Source of the DNA: Caryophanales bacterium
GTDB taxonomy: Bacteria > Bacillota_I > Bacilli_A > RFN20 > CAG-826
Direction of reading: 5' to 3'
Assembly: GCA_016280685.1 (NCBI GenBank)
Contig: JAEEHE010000120.1
Span: 1-23,159 of the forward strand
Length of the DNA: 23,159 nt
The notes below the pieces were generated by a model. That model had not been told where the DNA came from and made no database searches. It saw only the letters and a list, made by a program, of their open reading frames with translations. How positions within the stretch are numbered: the first letter of the stretch is position 1; each line of letters starts with the position of its first letter. A program made the translations under genes and the position numbers. Positions 7,645-15,903 of the stretch are shown here, in pieces.

Positions 7645-10119
7645 TTATTTGTTGTAGCGTCTTCTTCTAATAACCATGACGATCGCTAAGGCAGAAATTA
7701 CAGAAATTGTTGCTGCGACTAAAGAGATGATAACAATATTATTGTTTTCAATCTTATTACCGAAAATGGAGATATTTGCATTAGCGGTAAATGTACCAGA
7801 AGAGGCATCAAATGTTTCGCCATTGATTCTCGCCCATTCTGCTAATCTAGCACGAGCACCAGCATACATACTATTATTATTGAATAAATCTTTGGCAGTT
7901 GCAGTTAAAGCAAGATATTTCGCTTTTGCTAAAGCGTAATAGCCATGCTCTGTATCTTTACAATATCCTAAATTATCGGAATAATCATAAAGATGTAAAG
8001 CGTTTGCCAATAAATCATTCAAGAAGAATGAATCGGTATCTCCTTCAAAAGAATCAGTAATATTGAAAACATTTAGAGCGTCGGTCATTACAGATAAATC
8101 GCCGGAAACGTTAACTACAATATTGGCGGTCTTTAAAATAGTCCAATATTTAGGATGAACGATAATGTCTAGTTTATTTTCATATGTGTGCATAATGATT
8201 GGAACAGTTAATCTACTTGGATTAGCAGCGCCATCTGTAGAACCATAAGCATTAAAGTATCCAATGTTATATTCGACATAAGAAATATCCACAGGACAAG
8301 AATTATTTAGTTCACGAATAGTTTTATTATTCAATTTGAACATATCTAAACAATAATCATAAAAAACTTTATCGCTTAAATTGTAACCAATCTCACTTAA
8401 ATTGGTATTGGCTTGGAGATGGATAAGTCCACTATGATCAGAATTTTCCTCAACGGAGAGACTTTCGATCGTAAATTCAGTTGTAGTTTGAACGGTTGCT
8501 TTTTTGGTATTTCTAACATGGATTAAATTATCTCCATCCTTAGAAAGCCACAAAGCACCTTCACGAATAGAAATGATTGGGGTCTTTGACATTCCTAAAT
8601 CAACAAATAGTTGATAAGGGATACGCACGAAAATATAGTAATTTTGTTGATCCATAACAATCGTTGGTTGGATAGCGGTGTTGTAATTACGATGTTCATT
8701 GGGACCTTCAGTATAATATTCATCTCTTCTCACCCAGTTCTCATCGAAATCTTTATAGTTTCCACGAGCCCAGTCGTTATAGTAAGTTAATGGTTTATCA
8801 TTGACAAGAATGTCATCAAAAAGATAACGATAATTATCGTGAGGCCAACTTTGATTCACAACATCACCTGGGCGAGGAATATCGGTAACAATATTGAACC
8901 ACATGGCTTTAGGTTCAAGAGTAGGCCAACGAGTAATAGTGAAATTGAATTCTCTTTCAACTTCGTTGATATTTTCCAATAATTTGTAAGTTATTTGGTT
9001 ATGATGTGCTTGTCCATCATTTAATGTAGATTTAAAAACTAAATCTTTATATAGATCGTATCCTACACCATTATTGTCACCACGGAACAAACCGGATTTA
9101 AATGTGATTTCGGTATCTAACATTGGGAAATATTCAATATTCAATTTGAAGTAAATACCAGTGTCCATGATTTCAATTGAAACAGGATTAAATCCATTAC
9201 TGAAATTAATTGGTGCTACATGAACGCCATCTTGTCTCGCTAAAGAAGAAATAGAAGCATTAGTATCAAGTTCCATCCAGTAGCGAAGTGATTTTCCATT
9301 AATAAGAATACCTTCTCTTAAATTAATGACAGCAGAGTTTCTATCGACAAATTCACTATAGTGATCGTTAATGTATGCGCTTTTTGAGAAGATATCTTCG
9401 GTAAAGGCAAAATCAACAAAGTTGTCTCCGATATAATCATATGAGAAGTTAGAACCGGAGAAATTGATGATATTAGATAAATCTTTATAAGCTCCGTTGA
9501 TATCAAAGTCGGCTAATACTAATGAACCATTAATATCGCCTGCTTTAACAATAATACCGGCAACGTGAGTAGTATAGTCAGTAACCTCATTTCCTACATA
9601 GTTAGTAGGAATAACCATATTGTAAGGATGCCATTCACCATCATTAACAGGTTGGAATGAAATCAATGGGTATTTCCCATCATCGCCCAACACTTGTAAT
9701 AAATAAGGCGCGTCTACATCAGCAACGTTCTTTTCAGAAGTATTGTTTAATTTATACCAGAAATGAACATTGGTGACAGCGGTTGAATAAGGCGTCAAAG
9801 TATAAGGTTTTGTTGTAGTTTGCGTACCAGGAGCAACGAATCTAACTTCTGGATTAACCTCGCAATTACCGCCAGCAGTAAAAACATAAGCTGTGGTTTG
9901 GTTACCATCATAGCCAGTCATCGTTTCAAAACTATGGTCAGTGTAACCTTTAATTTTTGTAGTTTCTAAAGAGAATTCCCAAGAGGGTTCTGTTTCCACT
10001 ACTTCTGCATGAGTAATTTCTCTTTTTGAGACCACGCTGTGTGATAAAGCCGCTGCGCCTGCACCGAAGGCTAAGGCAGCAAGAACCGAACCACACAAAA
10101 CTTTTTGAAAAGTTTTCAT
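7645..10119 (-). CDS. Membrane-anchored surface protein with beta-rich modules
   Basis: The ATG at 10117-10119 gives 824 residues beginning MKTFQKVLCGSVLAALAFG, a clear signal peptide, then a large extracellular region. A frame-compatible TTG six codons upstream is less likely. The N-terminal 200 residues look like a carbohydrate-binding jelly-roll (WYKL, LISFQPVNDGEWHPY), but I cannot name the family. The middle contains loose copies of the module shared with the other surface proteins, such as ITFKSGLFRGDNNGVGYDLY. A helical stretch near the C-terminus (ARARLAEWARINGE) leads into a single membrane helix and a RRRRYNK tail with no LPXTG motif. It is transcribed alone between its own promoter and terminator. 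The SD AAAGGAG is separated from the ATG by a hairpin at 10129-10149. The role is probably glycan or host-surface binding; that is an inference. Confidence 0.8.
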   Translation of the reverse strand: MKTFQKVLCGSVLAALAFGAGAAALSHSVVSKREITHAEVVETEPSWEFSLETTKIKGYTDHSFETMTGYDGNQTTAYVFTAGGNCEVNPEVRFVAPGTQTTTKPYTLTPYSTAVTNVHFWYKLNNTSEKNVADVDAPYLLQVLGDDGKYPLISFQPVNDGEWHPYNMVIPTNYVGNEVTDYTTHVAGIIVKAGDINGSLVLADFDINGAYKDLSNIINFSGSNFSYDYIGDNFVDFAFTEDIFSKSAYINDHYSEFVDRNSAVINLREGILINGKSLRYWMELDTNASISSLARQDGVHVAPINFSNGFNPVSIEIMDTGIYFKLNIEYFPMLDTEITFKSGLFRGDNNGVGYDLYKDLVFKSTLNDGQAHHNQITYKLLENINEVEREFNFTITRWPTLEPKAMWFNIVTDIPRPGDVVNQSWPHDNYRYLFDDILVNDKPLTYYNDWARGNYKDFDENWVRRDEYYTEGPNEHRNYNTAIQPTIVMDQQNYYIFVRIPYQLFVDLGMSKTPIISIREGALWLSKDGDNLIHVRNTKKATVQTTTEFTIESLSVEENSDHSGLIHLQANTNLSEIGYNLSDKVFYDYCLDMFKLNNKTIRELNNSCPVDISYVEYNIGYFNAYGSTDGAANPSRLTVPIIMHTYENKLDIIVHPKYWTILKTANIVVNVSGDLSVMTDALNVFNITDSFEGDTDSFFLNDLLANALHLYDYSDNLGYCKDTEHGYYALAKAKYLALTATAKDLFNNNSMYAGARARLAEWARINGETFDASSGTFTANANISIFGNKIENNNIVIISLVAATISVISALAIVMVIRRRRYNK

Positions 10120-10128
10120 TGTGTAATC

Positions 10129-10149
10129 GTCTAACAAAAAATGTTAGAC
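10129..10149 (-). promoter_or_regulatory. Leader hairpin between ribosome site and start codon
   Basis: On the minus strand GTCTAACA and TGTTAGAC form a perfect 8-bp stem with a T5 loop. It sits after AAAGGAG (about 10154-10160) and before the ATG at 10119. The linear distance from GGAG to ATG is about 33 bases, too long for normal initiation, but folding the hairpin would remove 21 of these. As double-stranded DNA it could equally be an operator. It covers the alternative TTG start at 10137. Confidence 0.6.
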
Positions 10150-10197
10150 TTTCTCCTTTCTTAAAATTTGAATTTCAAAGAATTCATTATTACCATT

Positions 10198-10226
10198 ATT
10201 TTAAATAATAATTATTTAATTAGCAA
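10198..10226 (-). promoter_or_regulatory. Candidate promoter of the 824-residue surface protein gene
   Basis: On the minus strand TTGCTA (10221-10226) and TAAAAT (10198-10203) are spaced by 17 bases. The -10 matches 5 of 6 positions and the -35 matches 4 of 6. This would give a leader of about 70 bases containing the SD and the hairpin at 10129-10149. Confidence 0.45.
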
Positions 10227-10269
10227 TAAATCCAAATACTTATTAATTTTTGAATTACATTAGCTAATT
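10218..10269. repeat. AATTAGC / GCTAATT inverted repeat with a central palindrome
   Basis: AATTAGC (10218-10224) is inverted as GCTAATT (10263-10269), and ATTAGCTAAT (10259-10268) is itself a perfect 10-bp palindrome. One arm overlaps the candidate -35 box at 10221-10226. It lies between the end of the importer operon (10291) and the next gene. It may be a weak terminator for unit B or an operator; no clear T-tract terminator is otherwise visible here. Confidence 0.35.
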
Positions 10270-10290
10270 TTTGATACAGTTTAATAATAT

Positions 10291-12552
10291 TTATTTTTTC
10301 TTTTTAAAGACGAAAATCAAGGCTATATCAGCGATTATCACTAAACCCGCTAAAGAGGCGACGATAATGCCGATAACTAAAGGAGTGTTGATGAATGTAG
10401 TTGTCACCACTTCTTCTGTCGATATCCAAGTCGCAGTTAAAACTAAATCTCTAGTGACGCGATTATCGATATTATAACGATTACCGTCTTGGTCAACATA
10501 GCCTTGGAAAGAATACCCTTTTCTTGTGGGAATTAAAGCTTTTTGAGCTTCTTTTAAATTAGATAAACGAGTATTTTTATCAACACTTAAAGAGAATTCA
10601 TGATCGATATTTTTGAATTCTACTTTATAGATAAATGCATATTGTCCATATAATTCAAATCCACTAGTAATACGGGAATAACCCTTGACTTCAAAACCCG
10701 CTTCATCAAGCCATCTCACGAATTTTTGTTTTTCATTGCTATCACCTTGTGGTGCGTTTTCTGAGAAATCAAAAGTAGAACCATTGAGAACACGAATCGG
10801 ATTCTTCCCATCAAACCATAAGGTCCAATATAATTTTTCACTGCGGACAAATTCGTTATTCTTATTAGTGTAAGGTGAGGTATTAATCACGAAATAAGAA
10901 ACATAATTTCCATAGATTTCAATCGTAATGCTAGAAGCCACTAAAGAAGGAATAGAGCAACCTCTTTCGACAATGATTTCATTAATTTCGGAAATATCAT
11001 TCATCGGAATAATAATAGAGATAGTATCTTTTTTACCTTCTAGATTAGCGTAAGCAGTAATATTACTTTCTCCAAATTGATGATGGATAGAGCGACCATT
11101 GACATAGATATATCTCGTCATATTCTCACCGATGGCGATGATTTTCTTATTCTCTTCATCACCATAGTTACATTCGGAAAGTAATAAATCTAACGAGACA
11201 CCTTTAATTCCTAATTCTTCATTATTGATATTGCGCGCACCAATAGAGGCAACTTCGATATTAGCAGCGTTAAAATTAAATTCACTATAAGTTGACCATT
11301 TAACATATTTAAATGTAGAGAAGACTAAACTAATGTCATCTAGTTGTTCATAACGATATTCAGTCTTACTTTGTCCACTCGTGTATCTAAATGAAGGGAA
11401 TTGAGCGCCTCTTAAAACCTTAACAGAAGTGAAACTCATTGCATTGTAACTTATATCTTCTGGTGCATCTTCATTACCGATTTTAAAAGCGATACAGCCA
11501 TATTCACCACCGATGTTATAAGAAGGCATTCCTTTAGTAAATGGATTAGCGACATCGAGCAATGTTAATTCATTACCATCTGCAGTGGTAAATATAACTT
11601 TCTTATAAAGTTGATTGATATAACTATCTTCACTATCGCTTAAATCAAAATATTGCGCAGAGACAGGGATGTTACGATTGTTATTAATCTCTGGGTTATA
11701 GTCGTTATCGCCAAAGAAGAAATAGGCCCAACAAGAACCATCATCGATATTTAAATTAGTTTCTGGATGATCAAAATCTTCTTGAGTGATATTTCCTCCT
11801 CTAATTTGGAAACGATAATTTTCTAATGGACTACCAGGTTGTCGAGAAGAAGTCACGTTAAAAGCGGCAATAGGAATGGTTTTAATTCCCTCTTCTTCCG
11901 GTACTATCTCTGTTTCCGAAGAATAAGTTTTAGTCCAATCGTAGGATTCAAAGATATCCTCTTTTGCTTCATTATGGTAGAAATTATATTTAAAGGTCAT
12001 CGTCTCCTTTAAAACATATTGTGTGGAATGATCATTATTAGCGTAAGGGAAAACAAATCCTTCACTGATGACGACTTTATAAATATTCCAAGTCGGAAGT
12101 TTAGTTCTATTTAAGAAGATAGAAACATTAAGAGCGGCGTCCGCAAAAATGTTATAAGAAACAGGGTTATCATAAGCGAAATAATAATCGATCGTATGAT
12201 AAGTAACTTCGCTAGTATAGATTCTAATTAAACTGAAATCGGTATCGACTAATTCATTCGCAGGTACTGCAGTATTTAAATCTATATCTTTATAGATATC
12301 ACAACTAGGATAAAGCATTAAAGCACCAACATCAGAGCCACCACGGTAAGCGAGGGAATAATTATTGGGGGCAAATCTCTCAATGGGGGTATTGTCTTGA
12401 TTAGGATTAAAAATACCAGGACCTAAATCGACATATTCTTTATGGACATTTTCCGCATTTACCTTAAAAACATCAGAGTTATGAGAAAATAGCGATAAAG
12501 AAGATATCGTTAATAAGGAAGCAAAAAGTATTAAAGAGGAGACTTTTTTCAT
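10291..12552 (-). CDS. Membrane-anchored surface protein with InlB-type repeats, last gene of sugar-importer operon
   Basis: This 753-residue protein has an N-terminal signal peptide (MKKVSSLILFASLLTISSL) and a C-terminal membrane helix at about 724-746 ending in FKKKK, with no LPXTG motif. Three copies of a module with a G-x-x-x-P core followed by a Tyr-rich strand occur around residues 165, 382 and 531 (EGFVFPY, RGAQFPSF, RGCSIPSL). Residues 641-709 form an InlB/Listeria-Bacteroides repeat ending in LTATW, and 572-640 look like a degenerate copy. Its ATG lies only 4 bases after the stop of the MalG-type permease and has no strong ribosome site, so translation is probably coupled. The operon position suggests it captures glycans for the importer, but no binding site can be pointed to. 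Confidence 0.8.
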   Translation of the reverse strand: MKKVSSLILFASLLTISSLSLFSHNSDVFKVNAENVHKEYVDLGPGIFNPNQDNTPIERFAPNNYSLAYRGGSDVGALMLYPSCDIYKDIDLNTAVPANELVDTDFSLIRIYTSEVTYHTIDYYFAYDNPVSYNIFADAALNVSIFLNRTKLPTWNIYKVVISEGFVFPYANNDHSTQYVLKETMTFKYNFYHNEAKEDIFESYDWTKTYSSETEIVPEEEGIKTIPIAAFNVTSSRQPGSPLENYRFQIRGGNITQEDFDHPETNLNIDDGSCWAYFFFGDNDYNPEINNNRNIPVSAQYFDLSDSEDSYINQLYKKVIFTTADGNELTLLDVANPFTKGMPSYNIGGEYGCIAFKIGNEDAPEDISYNAMSFTSVKVLRGAQFPSFRYTSGQSKTEYRYEQLDDISLVFSTFKYVKWSTYSEFNFNAANIEVASIGARNINNEELGIKGVSLDLLLSECNYGDEENKKIIAIGENMTRYIYVNGRSIHHQFGESNITAYANLEGKKDTISIIIPMNDISEINEIIVERGCSIPSLVASSITIEIYGNYVSYFVINTSPYTNKNNEFVRSEKLYWTLWFDGKNPIRVLNGSTFDFSENAPQGDSNEKQKFVRWLDEAGFEVKGYSRITSGFELYGQYAFIYKVEFKNIDHEFSLSVDKNTRLSNLKEAQKALIPTRKGYSFQGYVDQDGNRYNIDNRVTRDLVLTATWISTEEVVTTTFINTPLVIGIIVASLAGLVIIADIALIFVFKKKK

Positions 12553-12556
12553 ATCT

Positions 12557-13453
12557 TTAGACCTTTAATCCCATGAGAGATATACCTTGTGTTAATTCTT
12601 TTTGGAAGAAGCCGAATAAGATAGTTGTGGGAATCATCATCATAATGCCGGTAGCCATTTGACCATTTAAAAGCAAAGGCTGACGACTATCTTGGAAAGC
12701 TTCGAATATTAATAATGCTAAAGTTTTGGGTGAGGAAGCAGTCGTTAAATAAAGTAGAGGTGTGGAATAGTCATTCCATGTACCGATAAATGTGGTGACC
12801 GCTAAATAGAGGAGAATCGGTCTCACCAAAGGAACGATAATCGTAATTAAGATTTGGAAGGAGTTAGCACCATCAATCTTTGCTGATTCATGCAAGCTCT
12901 TAGGAATGCCTCTCATAAACTGTCTCACTAAGAAGATGTTCATCGCACCACCGCCAAACCAGATAGGAACCCAAAGAGGGAATAAAGTATTAATCCAACC
13001 GATTTTCTGATAGATAGTAAATAAGGGAATCGCTGTCACTGTACCTGGTAAAAAGACTGTCGCTAAGATGATGATAAACATCGCTTTTTGGCCTTTAAAA
13101 TAAACTTTTGTCAAACCGTAAGCGCAGAATGTCGCACCCGTTAAAATACCAGCGATGCATAAGAAGCAGACTAAGAAAGTATTGCCAATACCTTTAAAGA
13201 ATGAAGCTCTCGAGAAGAAATCTTTATAACCAGCAAAGGAGAAATCTTCTAAACGAGGAATAATTGAAGTAGGTGAAACCGCGGCCATATCGTTTTGGAA
13301 AGAAACCACAACCATATAAACGACGGGGAACATGAAGAATAAGGCCATTAAAACTAAAACGGTATAACGACCAATCAAAGACAAAATATGGAGGATTCTT
13401 TTGCTCTTCCCATTAATAACATCTTCGACGTACATCTTCTGTCTTCGATTCAT
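12557..13453 (-). CDS. Carbohydrate ABC transporter permease, MalG type (CUT1)
   Basis: This inner-membrane permease subunit has about six helices. The EAA loop, which docks on the ATPase, reads ESAKIDGANSF through PLVRP at residues 189-212, and the typical family ending FQKELTQGISLMGLKV is present. I chose the ATG at 13451-13453 (298 residues) because GGAGG stands 9 bases upstream; the longer ATG at 13471 has no ribosome site and would overlap the preceding gene. With this start the gene follows the MalF-type stop by 1 base. It should pair with the MalF-type neighbour to import an oligosaccharide, driven by the msmK-like ATPase encoded elsewhere in the window. Family assignment is firm; the substrate is unknown. 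Confidence 0.93.
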   Translation of the reverse strand: MNRRQKMYVEDVINGKSKRILHILSLIGRYTVLVLMALFFMFPVVYMVVVSFQNDMAAVSPTSIIPRLEDFSFAGYKDFFSRASFFKGIGNTFLVCFLCIAGILTGATFCAYGLTKVYFKGQKAMFIIILATVFLPGTVTAIPLFTIYQKIGWINTLFPLWVPIWFGGGAMNIFLVRQFMRGIPKSLHESAKIDGANSFQILITIIVPLVRPILLYLAVTTFIGTWNDYSTPLLYLTTASSPKTLALLIFEAFQDSRQPLLLNGQMATGIMMMIPTTILFGFFQKELTQGISLMGLKV

Positions 13454-13454
13454 A

Positions 13455-14396
13455 TTAATTGTCCTCCGCATAATAAACCCATTGTTTGGAGGTCTTTAAA
13501 ACGATAAAGGTGAGAACGCCGACTACAAGGAACAATATCCAGCTATAAGCGCAAGCTAAAGAGATATCGTATTCCCCAGTATAAGCGGTCTCATAAATTA
13601 ATAGACCAACGAATTGCAAATCTCTCGGTTTTCCGAATTGCAAATATGTCGCATAGGATGAAAAAGACTGCAAATTGCTGATAATTGACATAATTAAGTT
13701 ATAGAAGATCATCGCTGTGGATAAGGGGATAGTAATCTTAAATAATTGTTTAAAATATCCCGCACCCGAAAGTCTAGCTTCTTCATATAAATCATTAGGA
13801 ATGTTCTTGAACTGGGCTAACCACATGATCATGCCACCACTGAAGCCCCAACCAGATAAGAGGATTTGGGTGAGAAAGACAGTGTTATTGTCTGTGTAGA
13901 AAGTAAATGGATCAAATCCTAAAGTGGTTAAGATTAAGTTGAAATAACCAGTTTCTCTAGTGATACCATTCCACAATAAGGTAGAGACTAAACCAGGGAT
14001 TAAACAAGGCAAATAGAATAGTATTCTAAATGTCTTAATCCCTCTAATCTTTTGATTCAATATTAAAGCGACGATGTAAGAACCGATGAATCCGATACCA
14101 CCGACGATAATAGTGAAACGGAAGGTGATGTAATAAGAATGGAAGACATTACCAAAATTATCGACTAAAGCAAATTTATAATTAGCAAGGGTAAATTTAG
14201 TCGCTTCTTGAACGGGGGCTAATAAATCAAATCTAATAAAACTGTAATATAAAGAAACACCCATCGGGATAAAGGTGAAGATAAAGATACCTGATAAAAC
14301 AGGAATCATATACAAAAGATTGAAGTAATTATCTTTTAGATACTTCTTTCGATTGCTCTTCTTGTTGATTTCTAAGATGGGGTTTATTTTTTTCAT
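13455..14396 (-). CDS. Carbohydrate ABC transporter permease, MalF type (CUT1)
   Basis: This 313-residue inner-membrane permease subunit has a cytoplasmic basic N-terminus followed by about six helices (first near 25-48). The EAA loop EEARLSGAGYFKQLFKITIP is at residues 205-224, matching the family consensus. It forms the heterodimeric channel with the MalG-type protein. The ATG follows the stop of the solute-binding protein gene by 1 base and lacks a visible ribosome site, so translation is probably coupled to that gene. Length and motifs are normal for the family. The substrate cannot be told from the sequence; the neighbouring glycosidase-like proteins favour an oligosaccharide. Confidence 0.93.
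   Translation of the reverse strand: MKKINPILEINKKSNRKKYLKDNYFNLLYMIPVLSGIFIFTFIPMGVSLYYSFIRFDLLAPVQEATKFTLANYKFALVDNFGNVFHSYYITFRFTIIVGGIGFIGSYIVALILNQKIRGIKTFRILFYLPCLIPGLVSTLLWNGITRETGYFNLILTTLGFDPFTFYTDNNTVFLTQILLSGWGFSGGMIMWLAQFKNIPNDLYEEARLSGAGYFKQLFKITIPLSTAMIFYNLIMSIISNLQSFSSYATYLQFGKPRDLQFVGLLIYETAYTGEYDISLACAYSWILFLVVGVLTFIVLKTSKQWVYYAEDN
13463..13467 (-). promoter_or_regulatory. Ribosome binding site deciding the MalG-type start
   Basis: The minus strand reads GGAGG here, 9 bases before the ATG at 13453 and inside the end of the preceding permease gene. No comparable site precedes the in-frame ATG at 13471, so the shorter protein is preferred. Confidence 0.75.
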
Positions 14397-14397
14397 T

Positions 14398-15888
14398 TTA
14401 TTTAGAGACTAAAATTTTGTTAACTTCGTTAATACAGTTGCCCAAGATACCGACATAAGATTCGGTTTTGGGATCGAATAAATCTCTAAAGAAGATTGAA
14501 CCGACAGCTTCTCTTAATTTGTTTCTCTTCTTTGGATCAGCGAAACAATAAGTATCAAGTTTAAGTTCTTTAGCGGTAGCGAAAGCGGAATGATCGATTT
14601 TGCCATCATAGGCATTGACCCAATCACCTTCATCCATCAATTCTTTAAGGACTGGTTGAATATAGCCTTCTTTACCGGCGATATTCTGGCCGTCTTTAGA
14701 GATGATATATTTGAGGAAATCCCAGCATAAATCGACGGTTTTCGCGGATTCACCACTAGAGAGTTTTTGTACTTTATCTGCTTTATCCACTAAGATGCCA
14801 TAACCACCACAACCGGCTGCGACATATTCGCATGGTAAATTAATTGTGCCGATTTCGTAATCAACTCTCTTAAATGAATCATAGAAGTTGCCAATTTCTG
14901 GATAAGAAACGATCGCACTGAAGATAGTTCTCAAAGAGAAGTTGTTGTTTTGATAGTCGGTATCAACGGAATATTTGTGACCGGAATTCTTACCAAAAGT
15001 ATCCACTATTGTTTGATAAGCGGCTTTATTTTCCTCACTATCGAGGTTTTGCATAACTTCAAAAGTATAAGGATCGGTCTTAAAAATACCATTACCACCG
15101 AGTTCTTTCATGATGGATGTATAAACCGGTTCCCAAATATGGTTCATTTCACAACCGCGGAAGCCTAAATCATTACGACCATTGAGTTCTTGGTTTTCTT
15201 CGCAAATATCGCTAATCTTGTATAAAGCTTTGACAAATGTCGACCAATTCCAAGTATCGCTTTCACCGAGACGCAACCAAATATTCTTTAAAGAATCTTT
15301 GTTCCAATTAGCTTTTTCTTCATCAGTAGCGAGATAGTTTTTAAATAAGGTCACATTACACATTAAACCAGGCATGTTATATTCACGAGGAGCGAAATAG
15401 ACACCATATTGAGCATCATCGCTCTTCTCACATTCATAAGAACCGTTATAGGTAGTAGTCGGTCTAAATTCACCATAGAAAGATGTTAAATCTAACATCG
15501 TAGAATAATATTTTGAATAATCGGTTTCTGGATCAGCTTCGTAATATTTTCTTAAATCGACAAAATTCTTCTTTTGCGCTAAGTTTGCGGTGCTATCATC
15601 GGTGGTATAGATAATGTTAGTTAAATAATCTCTATTTAAAGCGTTTTTAGAGATATAACTTTCCGATGTACCTTGAGAATCGCCCCAGTCAGAAATTTTG
15701 ATGTTCACGTTAGGGTGCAGTTTTTCATATTCAGCTTTCCAAATTTCTAACATGCTAATTTCAGAAGTCATATGTCTAGCGGAAATAGAAATCTCGAATT
15801 TAGTCTTTTTGGTGTTACAACCAGTTAAAACACCGGTCGTTAAGGCTAAACCGATGACGGATAGTAGCAATGTGGTTTTGCTTTTCAT
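14398..15888 (-). CDS. Extracellular sugar-binding lipoprotein (family 1 solute-binding protein)
   Basis: This 496-residue protein has a lipoprotein signal peptide with lipobox LTGC, lipidated at Cys24, and is the substrate receptor of the CUT1 importer. The mature protein shows family 1 features: an opening beta strand (FEISISARH), a Glu-rich helix leading to YEKLHPNVNIKIS, and a late helix DLCWDFLKYIISKDGQ typical of the hinge-proximal part. It is somewhat longer than the usual 400-450 residues. AGGGGG lies about 10 bases before the ATG. It sits 15 bp behind the GH99-like lipoprotein and 1 bp ahead of the MalF-type permease, the standard receptor-permease-permease order. The bound sugar is unknown. 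Confidence 0.9.
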   Translation of the reverse strand: MKSKTTLLLSVIGLALTTGVLTGCNTKKTKFEISISARHMTSEISMLEIWKAEYEKLHPNVNIKISDWGDSQGTSESYISKNALNRDYLTNIIYTTDDSTANLAQKKNFVDLRKYYEADPETDYSKYYSTMLDLTSFYGEFRPTTTYNGSYECEKSDDAQYGVYFAPREYNMPGLMCNVTLFKNYLATDEEKANWNKDSLKNIWLRLGESDTWNWSTFVKALYKISDICEENQELNGRNDLGFRGCEMNHIWEPVYTSIMKELGGNGIFKTDPYTFEVMQNLDSEENKAAYQTIVDTFGKNSGHKYSVDTDYQNNNFSLRTIFSAIVSYPEIGNFYDSFKRVDYEIGTINLPCEYVAAGCGGYGILVDKADKVQKLSSGESAKTVDLCWDFLKYIISKDGQNIAGKEGYIQPVLKELMDEGDWVNAYDGKIDHSAFATAKELKLDTYCFADPKKRNKLREAVGSIFFRDLFDPKTESYVGILGNCINEVNKILVSK

Positions 15889-15903
15889 ATCAAATCCCCC
15901 TCA

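Noticed and set aside
7645..10137. TTG start at 10137 for the 824-residue surface protein
   Set aside because: It would put six extra residues before an otherwise ideal signal peptide, and it lies inside the leader hairpin. The ATG at 10119 is preferred, though its SD is distant.
12557..13471. Longer MalG-type start at 13471
   Set aside because: No ribosome site precedes it and it overlaps the previous gene by 17 bases, while the ATG at 13453 has GGAGG at good spacing.
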